Of a stretch of 8,107 nucleotides of DNA, positions 1-4,999 are shown piece after piece. Location of the stretch: contig JALOBN010000086.1 in NCBI GenBank assembly GCA_023228245.1, positions 1 through 8,107 on the forward strand, given 5' to 3'. Origin of the DNA: Candidatus Pacearchaeota archaeon. GTDB taxonomy: Archaea > Nanoarchaeota > Nanoarchaeia > Pacearchaeales > GW2011-AR1. Under the pieces are notes generated by a model. The model had not been told where the DNA came from, made no database searches, and worked only from the letters and a program-made list of their open reading frames with translations. A program made the position numbers and the translations under genes. Within the stretch, counting starts at the first letter, position 1. Each line of letters begins with the position of its first letter.

Positions 1-1
1 T

Positions 2-130
2 TTGCTGGATTTCGGGCTTCTGCCAGGAGATATTGAAATGCAAATCAGCGGCATGAATCGGGTAGGTAAACGCATGATGTCGAAACAATTTCAAGATAGA
101 ATCAGAGATTTGGAGAAGATTTCATGTTAG
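2..130 (+). CDS. 3' end of an unidentified protein (5' end outside window)
   Basis: The frame starting at base 2 is open from the left edge to a TAG at 128-130; the other two plus frames are closed by stops within the first 60 bases. The visible 42 residues (ending in RIRDLEKISC) are mixed and charged, with no recognisable motif. The TAG lies 7 bases past the start of the next gene (ATG at 124), so the two are probably translationally coupled. An internal ATG at 38 has a GGAG at 26-29, so a stand-alone 30-aa peptide is an alternative reading. The longer reading is preferred because the frame stays open to the edge and fits the tight packing of the downstream genes. Function unknown. Confidence 0.5.
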   Translation: MLDFGLLPGDIEMQISGMNRVGKRMMSKQFQDRIRDLEKISC

Positions 131-483
131 AAATAGTCGATCTATTAGAAAAACTTAAGCAACTTGATCCAGCAACTTGGAAGGAGTTTTCTGACGATAT
201 GGGATCAATTGTTTGTGATGGAGGATGCGACGAACCGACCGAAATATATTTCACTCACGACAATTGTTGGACGCATGTTTCCGAGGCTTGGTTGCAATTC
301 TGCATACAGCGAGCGTGCGAACAGAAAGAATGGGACTGGTATGTTGAGGGGCTCGCTTGCCCTGGCGAACGGTTGCCTTACTTGGCATTAGTAGAGTGCA
401 ATCCAGCGTGGCAATGCGATGGACATTCATCAGCAGAGGCATTGCTCGGGGCCTATATCGCATGTCTGGAGAGCCATCCATGA
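124..483 (+). CDS. Small Cys-rich hypothetical protein (possible phage ABA-sandwich-like)
   Basis: 119 residues. The ATG at 124 has GGAG at 112-115, a normal 8-base spacing. The N-terminus is helical (MLEIVDLLEKLKQLD). The middle holds a Trp/Cys-rich segment, and residues 103-115 form a short Ala/Leu helix (SAEALLGAYIACL). There are nine cysteines (31, 35, 48, 60, 65, 79, 92, 98, 114) but no clear zinc-finger spacing. Order and length (helix, a 'W-x-x-Y' core, then a final 'AL..AYI' helix) loosely recall small phage proteins of the ABA-sandwich type, which often sit in clusters of accessory genes. That match is from memory and weak. Its stop overlaps the next start as ATGA. It probably acts in the cytoplasm, since no signal peptide or membrane segment is seen. 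Function unknown. Confidence 0.7.
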   Translation: MLEIVDLLEKLKQLDPATWKEFSDDMGSIVCDGGCDEPTEIYFTHDNCWTHVSEAWLQFCIQRACEQKEWDWYVEGLACPGERLPYLALVECNPAWQCDGHSSAEALLGAYIACLESHP

Positions 484-884
484 CTCCCGGAGAGCTAATA
501 GAAGCATCCAACGATCTTCTTGTAAATATGCAAGATGAGTTAAGCAAATATGCCAGGCAAGCACCCGAATGCATCAGCCAACTATTGGCCCTCTTCGGTG
601 AGCAAAGCGAGCAGATCAAAAAGCTGCGAGCAGAATTGACCGGATGCTCCCCGAACATGGCGCAATTTGTAGCCACGCCACTTGAAAACAAGATCATATG
701 GCATGATATTGATTTGGAGCGAGCCAAAGAGCAAATCAAGTCGCTGCAATCCGCCTTGACCAAGGAACGCTTCTGGAAGATCTGGCGCGAAGGCAAGCAT
801 ACCAGTGTGGAGGCCGCGACTGAATTGGCTAAGAAGCAATTGCGAGCCGAGATGCCGGTGGAGATGGCATGTGCCTGTTATTAG
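480..884 (+). CDS. Helical, coiled-coil hypothetical protein
   Basis: 134 residues. The reading frame is open further upstream, but the start at 480 is chosen because its ATG overlaps the previous stop as ATGA and has GGAG at 468-471. The sequence is almost entirely alpha-helical. Residues about 5-54 and 76-120 have heptad-like Leu/Ile spacing with many Lys, Glu and Gln (for example EQSEQIKKLRAELT and LERAKEQIKSLQSALTKE), separated by a loop with a Cys and Pro near 56-58. There is no signal peptide, transmembrane segment or catalytic motif. It could be a small oligomeric adaptor or scaffold, but no family is recognised. It is the middle gene of a three-gene overlapping cluster. Confidence 0.75.
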   Translation: MTPGELIEASNDLLVNMQDELSKYARQAPECISQLLALFGEQSEQIKKLRAELTGCSPNMAQFVATPLENKIIWHDIDLERAKEQIKSLQSALTKERFWKIWREGKHTSVEAATELAKKQLRAEMPVEMACACY

Positions 885-1213
885 TTACCGAATATACGAA
901 AGAAACCGGCGGAGGATATGGATTTTATCAATTATATCCATGCTGCCAGACGTTTGAGAAAGCATGGAACGAAAATGCGATCGGATTCGGAGAGCGGCGC
1001 GATGGATTCAACTGTCTCGCATTTGAGACCGGATTTAATATTTTTCAGATCGATGTCGGTTGGGAATGCGATGTTGATCGAGTTGATTGGCCGATAGCAT
1101 TTTGTCCATTTTGTGGCAAGTCGCTTATCTGGAAGGTAGCAAGGCGAGGACCAAACGATGTTCGGCGATCAGATGAAATTGAGACGTGGATGGAGCCGCA
1201 TAGCTACCTATAA
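869..1213 (+). CDS. Zinc-ribbon-like small protein (CC...CPFCGKSL)
   Basis: 114 residues. The ATG at 869 lies inside the 3' end of the previous gene (16-base overlap) and has GGTGGAG at 857-863. Adjacent Cys25-Cys26 and the Cys79-Pro-Phe-Cys82-Gly-Lys motif together supply four ligands, typical of a zinc ribbon. Small phage proteins with a Cys-Cys pair followed about 50 residues later by 'I.[YF]CPFCGK.[LI]' are common in virus genomes, usually with no assigned role. Zinc binding is therefore likely; a nucleic-acid or protein contact is inferred. The C-terminal 25 residues are charged (ARRGPNDVRRSDEIETW). It is the last gene of its operon, with a hairpin terminator beginning 6 bases downstream. 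Confidence 0.75.
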   Translation: MCLLLVTEYTKETGGGYGFYQLYPCCQTFEKAWNENAIGFGERRDGFNCLAFETGFNIFQIDVGWECDVDRVDWPIAFCPFCGKSLIWKVARRGPNDVRRSDEIETWMEPHSYL

Positions 1214-1218
1214 AAGAT

Positions 1219-1250
1219 CTCCGAGCTTAGAAGTTTGCACGCGCTCGGAG
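1219..1250. terminator. Inverted repeat between convergent genes, likely terminator
   Basis: CTCCGAGC (1219-1226) and GCTCGGAG (1243-1250) are perfect 8-base complements around a 16-base loop. The element fills the 46-base gap between the zinc-ribbon gene (ends 1213) and the convergent beta-helix gene (ends 1260). On the minus strand the stem is followed by ATCTTTTATA, a T-rich run suited to archaeal termination. On the plus strand the following bases (CAAAAATATTTA) are less typical. The long loop is unusual for an intrinsic terminator, so termination rests on position plus symmetry. Confidence 0.5.
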
Positions 1251-1259
1251 CAAAAATAT

Positions 1260-2681
1260 TTAGGTCGAGATAAAATAATTTCCCGTATCGGTGTTGCCTG
1301 CCGGAATGGTTAGGCCGGTTGTGATTTGGCCGACTACATTATTGTTTGTAATCTGGTTGTATCGGCCCGCGCTGATATATATCGCGGTGCCGGTATTTGA
1401 TCCATCGGGCTTATCGATTTTGTTACCGGACACGGTACATTGCCAAAAGCCGTTTCCGCCCGTGGATATAGCCCGATAGTTCGCGTTTTCGGCCCTATTG
1501 TACCGATGCACTATATTGCCAATGATCTGGCTCAGGTATCCGCTCCCCATGTTGAAGGCATTGCCTCCGAGATCTTCCATAACATTCTCGGCGAACACGC
1601 AAGAAGTGATGTTTCCAGATGCCGCCCAGACCGCGAATTGGTCGCCTTCGGTCCACGATCCTTGCGGCTCAAATCGATTGCGGAAGACGGTGGATGTCCA
1701 CTGGTTACCCCCATCCAAGTAGAGTCCAAATGTGACCGTACTTGCATGCTGGGTGATTGTGATATGGTTGAATCCTAGGAAAATGTTCCCGTACTCGTTC
1801 CAGTAGAGCGAATATGCATTGGAACCATATGAAGCGAACGTATTATAATAGAAATATGAATCCGAGGTGTAATATATTTCTAAGCATGGCACTTCATTAT
1901 GGTGGATATGATGCAGCCACGAGTGACCATTGGTGAATCCGCCTACTAGCTTTATTCCGCCACGGTTGGTGGTGGCAAATGGTGTCGAAAGCTGATACAT
2001 TTTGTTGTGATGGATGTCTGAATTCGACCCGTTTTGCAACAATATATGAGCCGATGAATAATTCCCCGCACCATTGTGCTTCAGGATAAAGCCATCAATC
2101 TCTACATCGTCGTTTAGCTCTGTAGAATTGGATCTAAATATTGGAATATTAGTAGCCACATTTAACGTTGTTCCTGTCGGTGCGGTAAAATGAATGCCCC
2201 GGCATAACCATATCGAGCCTTCCGACATCGAAGCATTCCCGACATCGAGGACAATGTCATAATAGCAATCATAGAGCCATGACGCTCGATAGGTTCTGAG
2301 AGAGCGGACAAGCGCATTGGCGGTATAGCTCAGATTGGTGGACCGGCAGACGATCGAGCCATCCGCCTCGAATGCGTAGAAATATGGGCTTTTGTATCGC
2401 ACGATGCCGCCATAGGTGGTGGCATTCTTCACTATTGCTGATACTTGTGAATAGGGCACCCCATCCTGCGCCGCCGTGCCATTGGTCACATTTGTAAGCT
2501 TTGCGCCAATGCCCGACGTCCAATCGATGCCGTCCGACTCCATTGTCGCATTCGTGAGAGTCACATTATCAATTATATGATTCAACACATCATAGTCACT
2601 CGGCGTAATCTGATTCAACCTCAGTCCAGATGCCCCGCCCATGAGCAGGGTCAGCGATAGGAATAGAATTATGAATTTCAT
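1260..2681 (-). CDS. Secreted right-handed beta-helix (NosD/pectate-lyase-like) protein, sequon-rich
   Basis: 473 residues. The ATG at 2681 is preceded by AGGTGAT (2687-2693), a strong Shine-Dalgarno match that overlaps the upstream gene's stop. Residues 1-19 form a signal peptide: Lys2, a hydrophobic core IILFLSLTLLM, then GGASG. From about residue 190 to the end there are short repeats rich in Asn, Gly, His, Ile and aromatics (DIHHNKMY, HIHHNEV, YFYYNTF, NIFLGFNHI, CVFAENVM, TVSGNKI, QITNNNV). This is the ladder pattern of a parallel beta-helix, as in NosD-like and pectate-lyase folds and many tailspikes. The N-terminal 190 residues carry ten N-x-S/T sequons, with an eleventh at Asn357. No catalytic residues can be assigned. 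It could be a glycan-binding or glycan-cleaving surface protein, or a tailspike; a signal peptide is unexpected for a tailspike assembled in the cytoplasm. It follows a fibre-like gene by 10 bases and ends at a hairpin. Confidence 0.85.
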   Translation of the reverse strand: MKFIILFLSLTLLMGGASGLRLNQITPSDYDVLNHIIDNVTLTNATMESDGIDWTSGIGAKLTNVTNGTAAQDGVPYSQVSAIVKNATTYGGIVRYKSPYFYAFEADGSIVCRSTNLSYTANALVRSLRTYRASWLYDCYYDIVLDVGNASMSEGSIWLCRGIHFTAPTGTTLNVATNIPIFRSNSTELNDDVEIDGFILKHNGAGNYSSAHILLQNGSNSDIHHNKMYQLSTPFATTNRGGIKLVGGFTNGHSWLHHIHHNEVPCLEIYYTSDSYFYYNTFASYGSNAYSLYWNEYGNIFLGFNHITITQHASTVTFGLYLDGGNQWTSTVFRNRFEPQGSWTEGDQFAVWAASGNITSCVFAENVMEDLGGNAFNMGSGYLSQIIGNIVHRYNRAENANYRAISTGGNGFWQCTVSGNKIDKPDGSNTGTAIYISAGRYNQITNNNVVGQITTGLTIPAGNTDTGNYFIST

Positions 2682-2686
2682 GAGAA

Positions 2687-2693
2687 ATCACCT
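2687..2693 (-). promoter_or_regulatory. Strong Shine-Dalgarno site of the beta-helix gene
   Basis: On the minus strand AGGTGAT lies 5 bases before the ATG at 2681. It is a 7-base match to the consensus GGAGGTGAT and overlaps the TAG of the preceding gene (2692-2694). It fixes the start of the secreted protein and suggests coupled, efficient translation. Confidence 0.7.
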
Positions 2694-3192
2694 AAGCCAC
2701 ATAATTATAATCAGCAAAGAATATATCGCCGAGCGCATCATTCGGCGCAAATGTGATGAGTGTTATAGTCGTGCCTGATACCGTGAAATTTGTTCCGTAA
2801 GCCATTCGCACCGTGCCATTTTCATCACCATAATAGACCGCCACTCGGCCAACCGGCGTATGGTCGAGCGTGAACGTCTTGTTTGTGCCATTTCGCGTGC
2901 CATTTGGGATCTCTTCAATCGGTGTTAATGTCGCTGGATAGATTTGCAGCCATTCGGCGGCCCCCGCGGTTGCTGCCTGACATGCCCATTCCTTCCCATC
3001 ATAGAACCACCGGGAACCTATCGAATAGCCATCATCCGAATCATCTCCGACCTGCGGTGCTCTCGCGCCTAGCCGCTCTATCTTCGCGCTGGCGGCATCT
3101 ATGAGATCGAGATTGGCATGTGTTTGGGAAGCAAACCCCGCCTCACTGTTCTCCAATTTTACATAGCCATTATTGGTTGTAGTTGTGGACAT
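2692..3192 (-). CDS. Tail fibre-like protein with C-terminal beta-sandwich
   Basis: 166 residues; ATG at 3192 with GGAG at 3200-3203 on the minus strand. The N-terminus (NGYVKLENSEAGFASQTHANLDLID, residues 8-32 in outline) resembles the opening of many phage minor structural and fibre proteins, where an 'N.G..K......W....N.N...ID' helix starts a trimeric stalk. Residues 54-85 (DGYSIGSRWFYDG...CQAATAGAAEWLQI) match a short module common in phage fibres, usually 'GYs.GS.W.d.....vC.dataGaA.W'. Residues 94-166 look like a beta-sandwich ending 'GTNFTVSGTTITLITFAPNDALGDI', a pattern of fibre head- or receptor-binding domains. Five sequons (Asn97, 101, 104, 125, 135) fall within this domain. It is probably a virion surface protein that works with the beta-helix protein downstream. 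The family match is from memory of pattern, not from a search. Confidence 0.75.
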   Translation of the reverse strand: MSTTTTNNGYVKLENSEAGFASQTHANLDLIDAASAKIERLGARAPQVGDDSDDGYSIGSRWFYDGKEWACQAATAGAAEWLQIYPATLTPIEEIPNGTRNGTNKTFTLDHTPVGRVAVYYGDENGTVRMAYGTNFTVSGTTITLITFAPNDALGDIFFADYNYVA

Positions 3193-3206
3193 GAAACATC
3201 TCCGAT

Positions 3207-3229
3207 GGAAAGGTATAAATATAAATAAT
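3207..3229 (+). promoter_or_regulatory. Archaeal BRE/TATA promoter, possibly bidirectional
   Basis: GGAAAGG (3207-3213) is a purine-rich BRE-like stretch directly before TATAAATATAAATAAT (3214-3229). The first TATA octamer is centred about 27 bases before the ATG at 3245, the normal archaeal distance to a transcription start, so that ATG is probably the first base of a leaderless mRNA. On the minus strand the same AT-rich block reads TTTATATTTATA, centred about 27 bases before the divergent ATG at 3192. It may therefore drive both directions, although the minus gene also has a GGAG site that a leaderless mRNA would not use. No bacterial -35 box is seen at the right distance. Confidence 0.65.
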
Positions 3230-3247
3230 CATAGATGCCTATCTATG
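3230..3247. promoter_or_regulatory. Palindromic operator candidate over the RHH start
   Basis: CATAGAT-GCCT-ATCTATG is a perfect 7+7 inverted repeat with a 4-base spacer. It begins immediately after the TATA element and ends on the ATG (3245-3247) of the RHH gene. TAAT and ATTA flank it with a 2-base offset, extending the symmetry imperfectly to 3226-3253. RHH proteins bind as dimers or tetramers to short repeats. An operator placed over the transcription start is the usual site for a self-repressor, so autoregulation is the natural reading. Binding itself is inferred. Confidence 0.55.
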
Positions 3248-3391
3248 GCATTAGCGCCTAAATACATCCCAATGCACATCACCGTCCGGGAAGATCTCCG
3301 AGACTGGATAATGGAGCATCCTGAAGTGAATTTATCCGGATTGGTTCAGGTAGCCATCCTGAAAGAGATTGAATTGAGGAAGAAATCATGA
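3245..3391 (+). CDS. Ribbon-helix-helix DNA-binding regulator
   Basis: 48 residues from the ATG at 3245. An upstream in-frame ATG at 3173 would overlap the divergent gene and lie before the TATA box, so it is rejected; a shorter start at 3272 is possible. The sequence fits a minimal RHH fold: a strand at residues 8-14 (IPMHITV), helix A at 16-25 (EDLRDWIMEH), the turn NLSG at 29-32, and helix B at 30-45 (LVQVAILKEIELR). 'ITV[RK]..LR.W......NLS.LV..A' is the typical RHH pattern. RHH proteins bind DNA as dimers through the paired strands. No ribosome binding site is present, consistent with a leaderless mRNA. It leads a five-gene cassette and sits beside a palindrome, so it probably represses its own operon and perhaps the divergent fibre genes. 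Confidence 0.7.
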   Translation: MALAPKYIPMHITVREDLRDWIMEHPEVNLSGLVQVAILKEIELRKKS

Positions 3392-3792
3392 TGATTGAAC
3401 TTCGCAATTGTACTCTGACAATCGCCCACATCGGCACCAGAGAACAAATCGCCATTGAGATTTTCTATGAGAATCTTGGAGTGTTTGTTGACCAGATGTC
3501 GATAGCATTCCAGAAGCTATCGGATACGATCAATGTAATTGCTGACCAGATATTAGCAGCATTTGAGACCGATGCTGGAAAGGAATTGCTGAAGAGATGC
3601 GGGCAGGTCACGGTTGATCGGCAATTTCCACGATTAGATGACAGGCATTATCATTCATATAGTGCTCCGGCAATCTATGACGAAAGGGCTGGTTATTATT
3701 ATGCCGGATCTGATAATATCCATCATGGGCATCCTGTGATATGGGATGAAAAAGAACGCTGCTGGAAGGCAGATTTGGGGAGATTCGGATGA
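3388..3792 (+). CDS. Hypothetical protein with helical N-terminus and His/Tyr-rich tail
   Basis: 134 residues. ATG at 3388 overlaps the RHH stop as ATGA and has GAGG at 3376-3379; a second ATG at 3391 is an equal alternative. Residues about 18-70 look helical and amphipathic (LGVFVDQMSIAFQKLSDT, then INVIADQILAAFETDAGKELL). Residues 87-117 are unusually rich in His and Tyr: His87, 89, 112, 113, 115 and Tyr88, 91, 97, 103-105. They are followed by 'PVIWDEKERCWKADL'. There is no signal peptide or transmembrane segment. The His cluster could bind metal, but there is no recognised motif. Not recognised by family. The repeated ATGA junctions suggest stoichiometric expression with the rest of the cassette. 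Confidence 0.75.
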   Translation: MMIELRNCTLTIAHIGTREQIAIEIFYENLGVFVDQMSIAFQKLSDTINVIADQILAAFETDAGKELLKRCGQVTVDRQFPRLDDRHYHSYSAPAIYDERAGYYYAGSDNIHHGHPVIWDEKERCWKADLGRFG

Positions 3793-4064
3793 AATTGATA
3801 TTAGCAATCATATTATTGGCATGTCTGATCATGCCATGCATCGCCAGCAAAGACACCGATGCCGCATACATGGAAGGCCTGAATGCGGGCTATCGCTTCG
3901 GCTATCTTGCCATCGACGGCCAAACCAATGCCACCGCCGAGCAGGAGTACAATCATAGAGTATGCGAGTTGAACGCCTGGATGAATCAGACCGACTATGA
4001 TGGCCCGAGATGGGGAATGCTGCCCAAGATTGAGATGCCAGAATTGCCGGAGATCTTTGGATGA
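3789..4064 (+). CDS. Small exported protein with glycine-zipper motif
   Basis: 91 residues. ATG at 3789 overlaps the previous stop as ATGA; GGGGAG at 3777-3782 is the ribosome site. Residues 1-20 are a signal peptide or membrane anchor (Lys2, then LILAIILLACLIMPCIAS). The mature part starts near Lys21. Gly30, Gly34 and Gly38 form GxxxGxxxG (in GLNAGYRFG), a glycine-zipper spacing often seen in membrane-associating helices. Sequons lie at Asn47 and Asn66. The C-terminus is Pro-rich with acidic residues (PKIEMPELPEIFG). The protein is predicted to act outside or at the cell membrane. A Cys at residue 12 after LLA is only a poor lipobox. No family is recognised; an envelope or superinfection-exclusion role is a hypothesis. 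Confidence 0.75.
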   Translation: MKLILAIILLACLIMPCIASKDTDAAYMEGLNAGYRFGYLAIDGQTNATAEQEYNHRVCELNAWMNQTDYDGPRWGMLPKIEMPELPEIFG

Positions 4065-4252
4065 GCCGATATATACTCGCAGGTTACCGCCTCTGTATAG
4101 AGGGGAACCTGAAAGAAGTGTCTACCCACGCGGACGATGGGTCGATAGATATTCGACCAAAGAGCATATCAATGGACCGCATATGCTTTGACAAAGAGAG
4201 CATGAAAAAGGCAATCGATGATTATTTCGAATTGGAGAGTGTTGAAAGATGA
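4061..4252 (+). CDS. Small hypothetical protein (63 aa)
   Basis: 63 residues. ATG at 4061 overlaps the preceding stop as ATGA; GGAG at 4049-4052 gives 8-base spacing. The N-terminal part looks strand-rich (RYILAGYRLCIEG, then GSIDIRPKSISMDRICF), followed by a charged helix at about 44-62 (DKESMKKAIDDYFELESV). This suggests a small alpha/beta protein, cytoplasmic. It is the only cassette member after the second gene without a signal peptide. An imperfect hairpin in its mRNA lies at 4081-4110. Not recognised; the alternating strand and helix pattern would also suit a small DNA mimic or antitoxin-like partner, but nothing specific supports that. Confidence 0.65.
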   Translation: MSRYILAGYRLCIEGNLKEVSTHADDGSIDIRPKSISMDRICFDKESMKKAIDDYFELESVER

Positions 4253-4611
4253 AAACAATCCTATTGATATTGATTATTCTGCTTGCCCCCGCACTCGCAG
4301 ACCAACGCGACGGTTCAAATGGCGTGCCCTTCCTGCCGCCTGATCCAAGCCTCAAGACCACCGATAGCTTCTATCGCGGTACAGGTTGCCAGTATGAAGG
4401 CCCCGAACCTGCGCTTGCCTATGTGCTGCCACCCATCTTCGGTGGGCCTGTGATAGAGCCGCAAGAGAACAAGTCTTGGATGGATCTGTCTGAGCATAAC
4501 AAAAAGATTGCCACGGAGACAAAGACACTGATGGCCAAATCTAGCTATGAACTGACCGAAAATCAGATGCAAAGAGCTAATCTGACGCTTGGGCAAGAGG
4601 GATGGCTTTAA
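4249..4611 (+). CDS. Small exported Pro-rich hypothetical protein
   Basis: 120 residues. ATG at 4249 overlaps the previous stop as ATGA; GGAG at 4234-4237 is the nearest ribosome site, with slightly long spacing (11). Residues 1-17 are a clear signal peptide: Lys2, ILLILIILL, then APALA with an A-x-A cleavage site before Asp18. Residues 25-70 are rich in Pro and Gly (VPFLPPDPS, PEPALAYVLPPIFGGPVIEP) with a single Cys47, suggesting an extended surface segment. Residues 78-120 are helical and charged. Sequons occur at Asn74 and Asn111. The protein is probably exported to the cell surface. Last gene of the cassette; its TAA shares bases with the convergent gene's stop. Confidence 0.75.
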   Translation: MKTILLILIILLAPALADQRDGSNGVPFLPPDPSLKTTDSFYRGTGCQYEGPEPALAYVLPPIFGGPVIEPQENKSWMDLSEHNKKIATETKTLMAKSSYELTENQMQRANLTLGQEGWL

Positions 4612-4642
4612 GGCCATCCAGCAGATTTCACTTTTTCTTTTC
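4600..4642. terminator. Hairpin over overlapping convergent stops plus T-rich tract
   Basis: GGATGGC (4600-4606) and GCCATCC (4613-4619) are perfect 7-base complements around a 6-base loop that holds both stop codons (plus TAA 4609-4611, minus TAA read from 4610-4608). TTTTTCTTTTC follows on the plus strand at 4632-4642, a good archaeal-type T-rich termination signal for the cassette. The minus direction has no equally clear T-run, so termination there is less certain. Because the signals lie within coding sequence, the two transcripts must overlap at their 3' ends. Confidence 0.55.
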
Positions 4643-4994
4643 TTGCATCCAATGCGGCTTTCAAAGGTTTCAGTTCCTCGGCCAATTGCGTTAGGCTGCC
4701 ATCAAATCCTTCCGGCCACGTATCTGCCAATGCCACGGTTTGCACTGTCCTAAGTCCCTGTACCATCTTCTTGCCCCATTCGGCACTCATTGGCTGACCA
4801 CAGAGCACAACGGCCTCGCCAAATTGATAGTCTGCGATCAAGTTGCCTTTTTCATCTGCTGGCAGACTGAGCCGCATATCTATCTGGCATCTATCTCCGT
4901 CGCATGGGGCTTGGTAGCCGCCATTCAATAGCTCGATCATTGCACCTGGAATGCCGAGCACTCCTTTGAATACCATCACATTTGATTCGATCAT
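4608..4994 (-). CDS. Hypothetical protein at the end of the tail cluster
   Basis: 128 residues from ATG at 4994, with 5 bases between it and the upstream stop; an ATG six codons later is an alternative start. The upstream ribosome site is weak (AAGAGCTGAT), so translation may depend on coupling to the last collar gene. Residues 1-75 look beta-rich with four Cys overall or nearby (Cys31, Cys36, Cys65 visible; 'CDGDRC' is a CxxxxC pair) and a hydrophobic 'AVVLCGQPM'. Residues about 76-125 are helical and end in Lys-rich RKEKVKSAGWP. No signal peptide. Position after fibre genes is where fibre-assembly chaperones or small tail proteins are often found, but no sequence motif shows this. Not recognised. 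Confidence 0.7.
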   Translation of the reverse strand: MIESNVMVFKGVLGIPGAMIELLNGGYQAPCDGDRCQIDMRLSLPADEKGNLIADYQFGEAVVLCGQPMSAEWGKKMVQGLRTVQTVALADTWPEGFDGSLTQLAEELKPLKAALDARKEKVKSAGWP

Positions 4995-4999
4995 TTTAA

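Noticed and set aside
251..796. 181-codon open frame on the minus strand
   Set aside because: It lies antisense to two well-supported plus-strand genes with good ribosome sites and ATGA coupling, and its translation has no domain-like pattern.
1440..1778. 112-codon plus-strand frame inside the beta-helix gene
   Set aside because: Antisense shadow of a clear beta-helix coding region; no ribosome site of its own.
3173..3244. Longer N-terminus for the RHH protein
   Set aside because: It would place the start before the TATA box and overlap the divergent gene; the added residues do not belong to an RHH fold.
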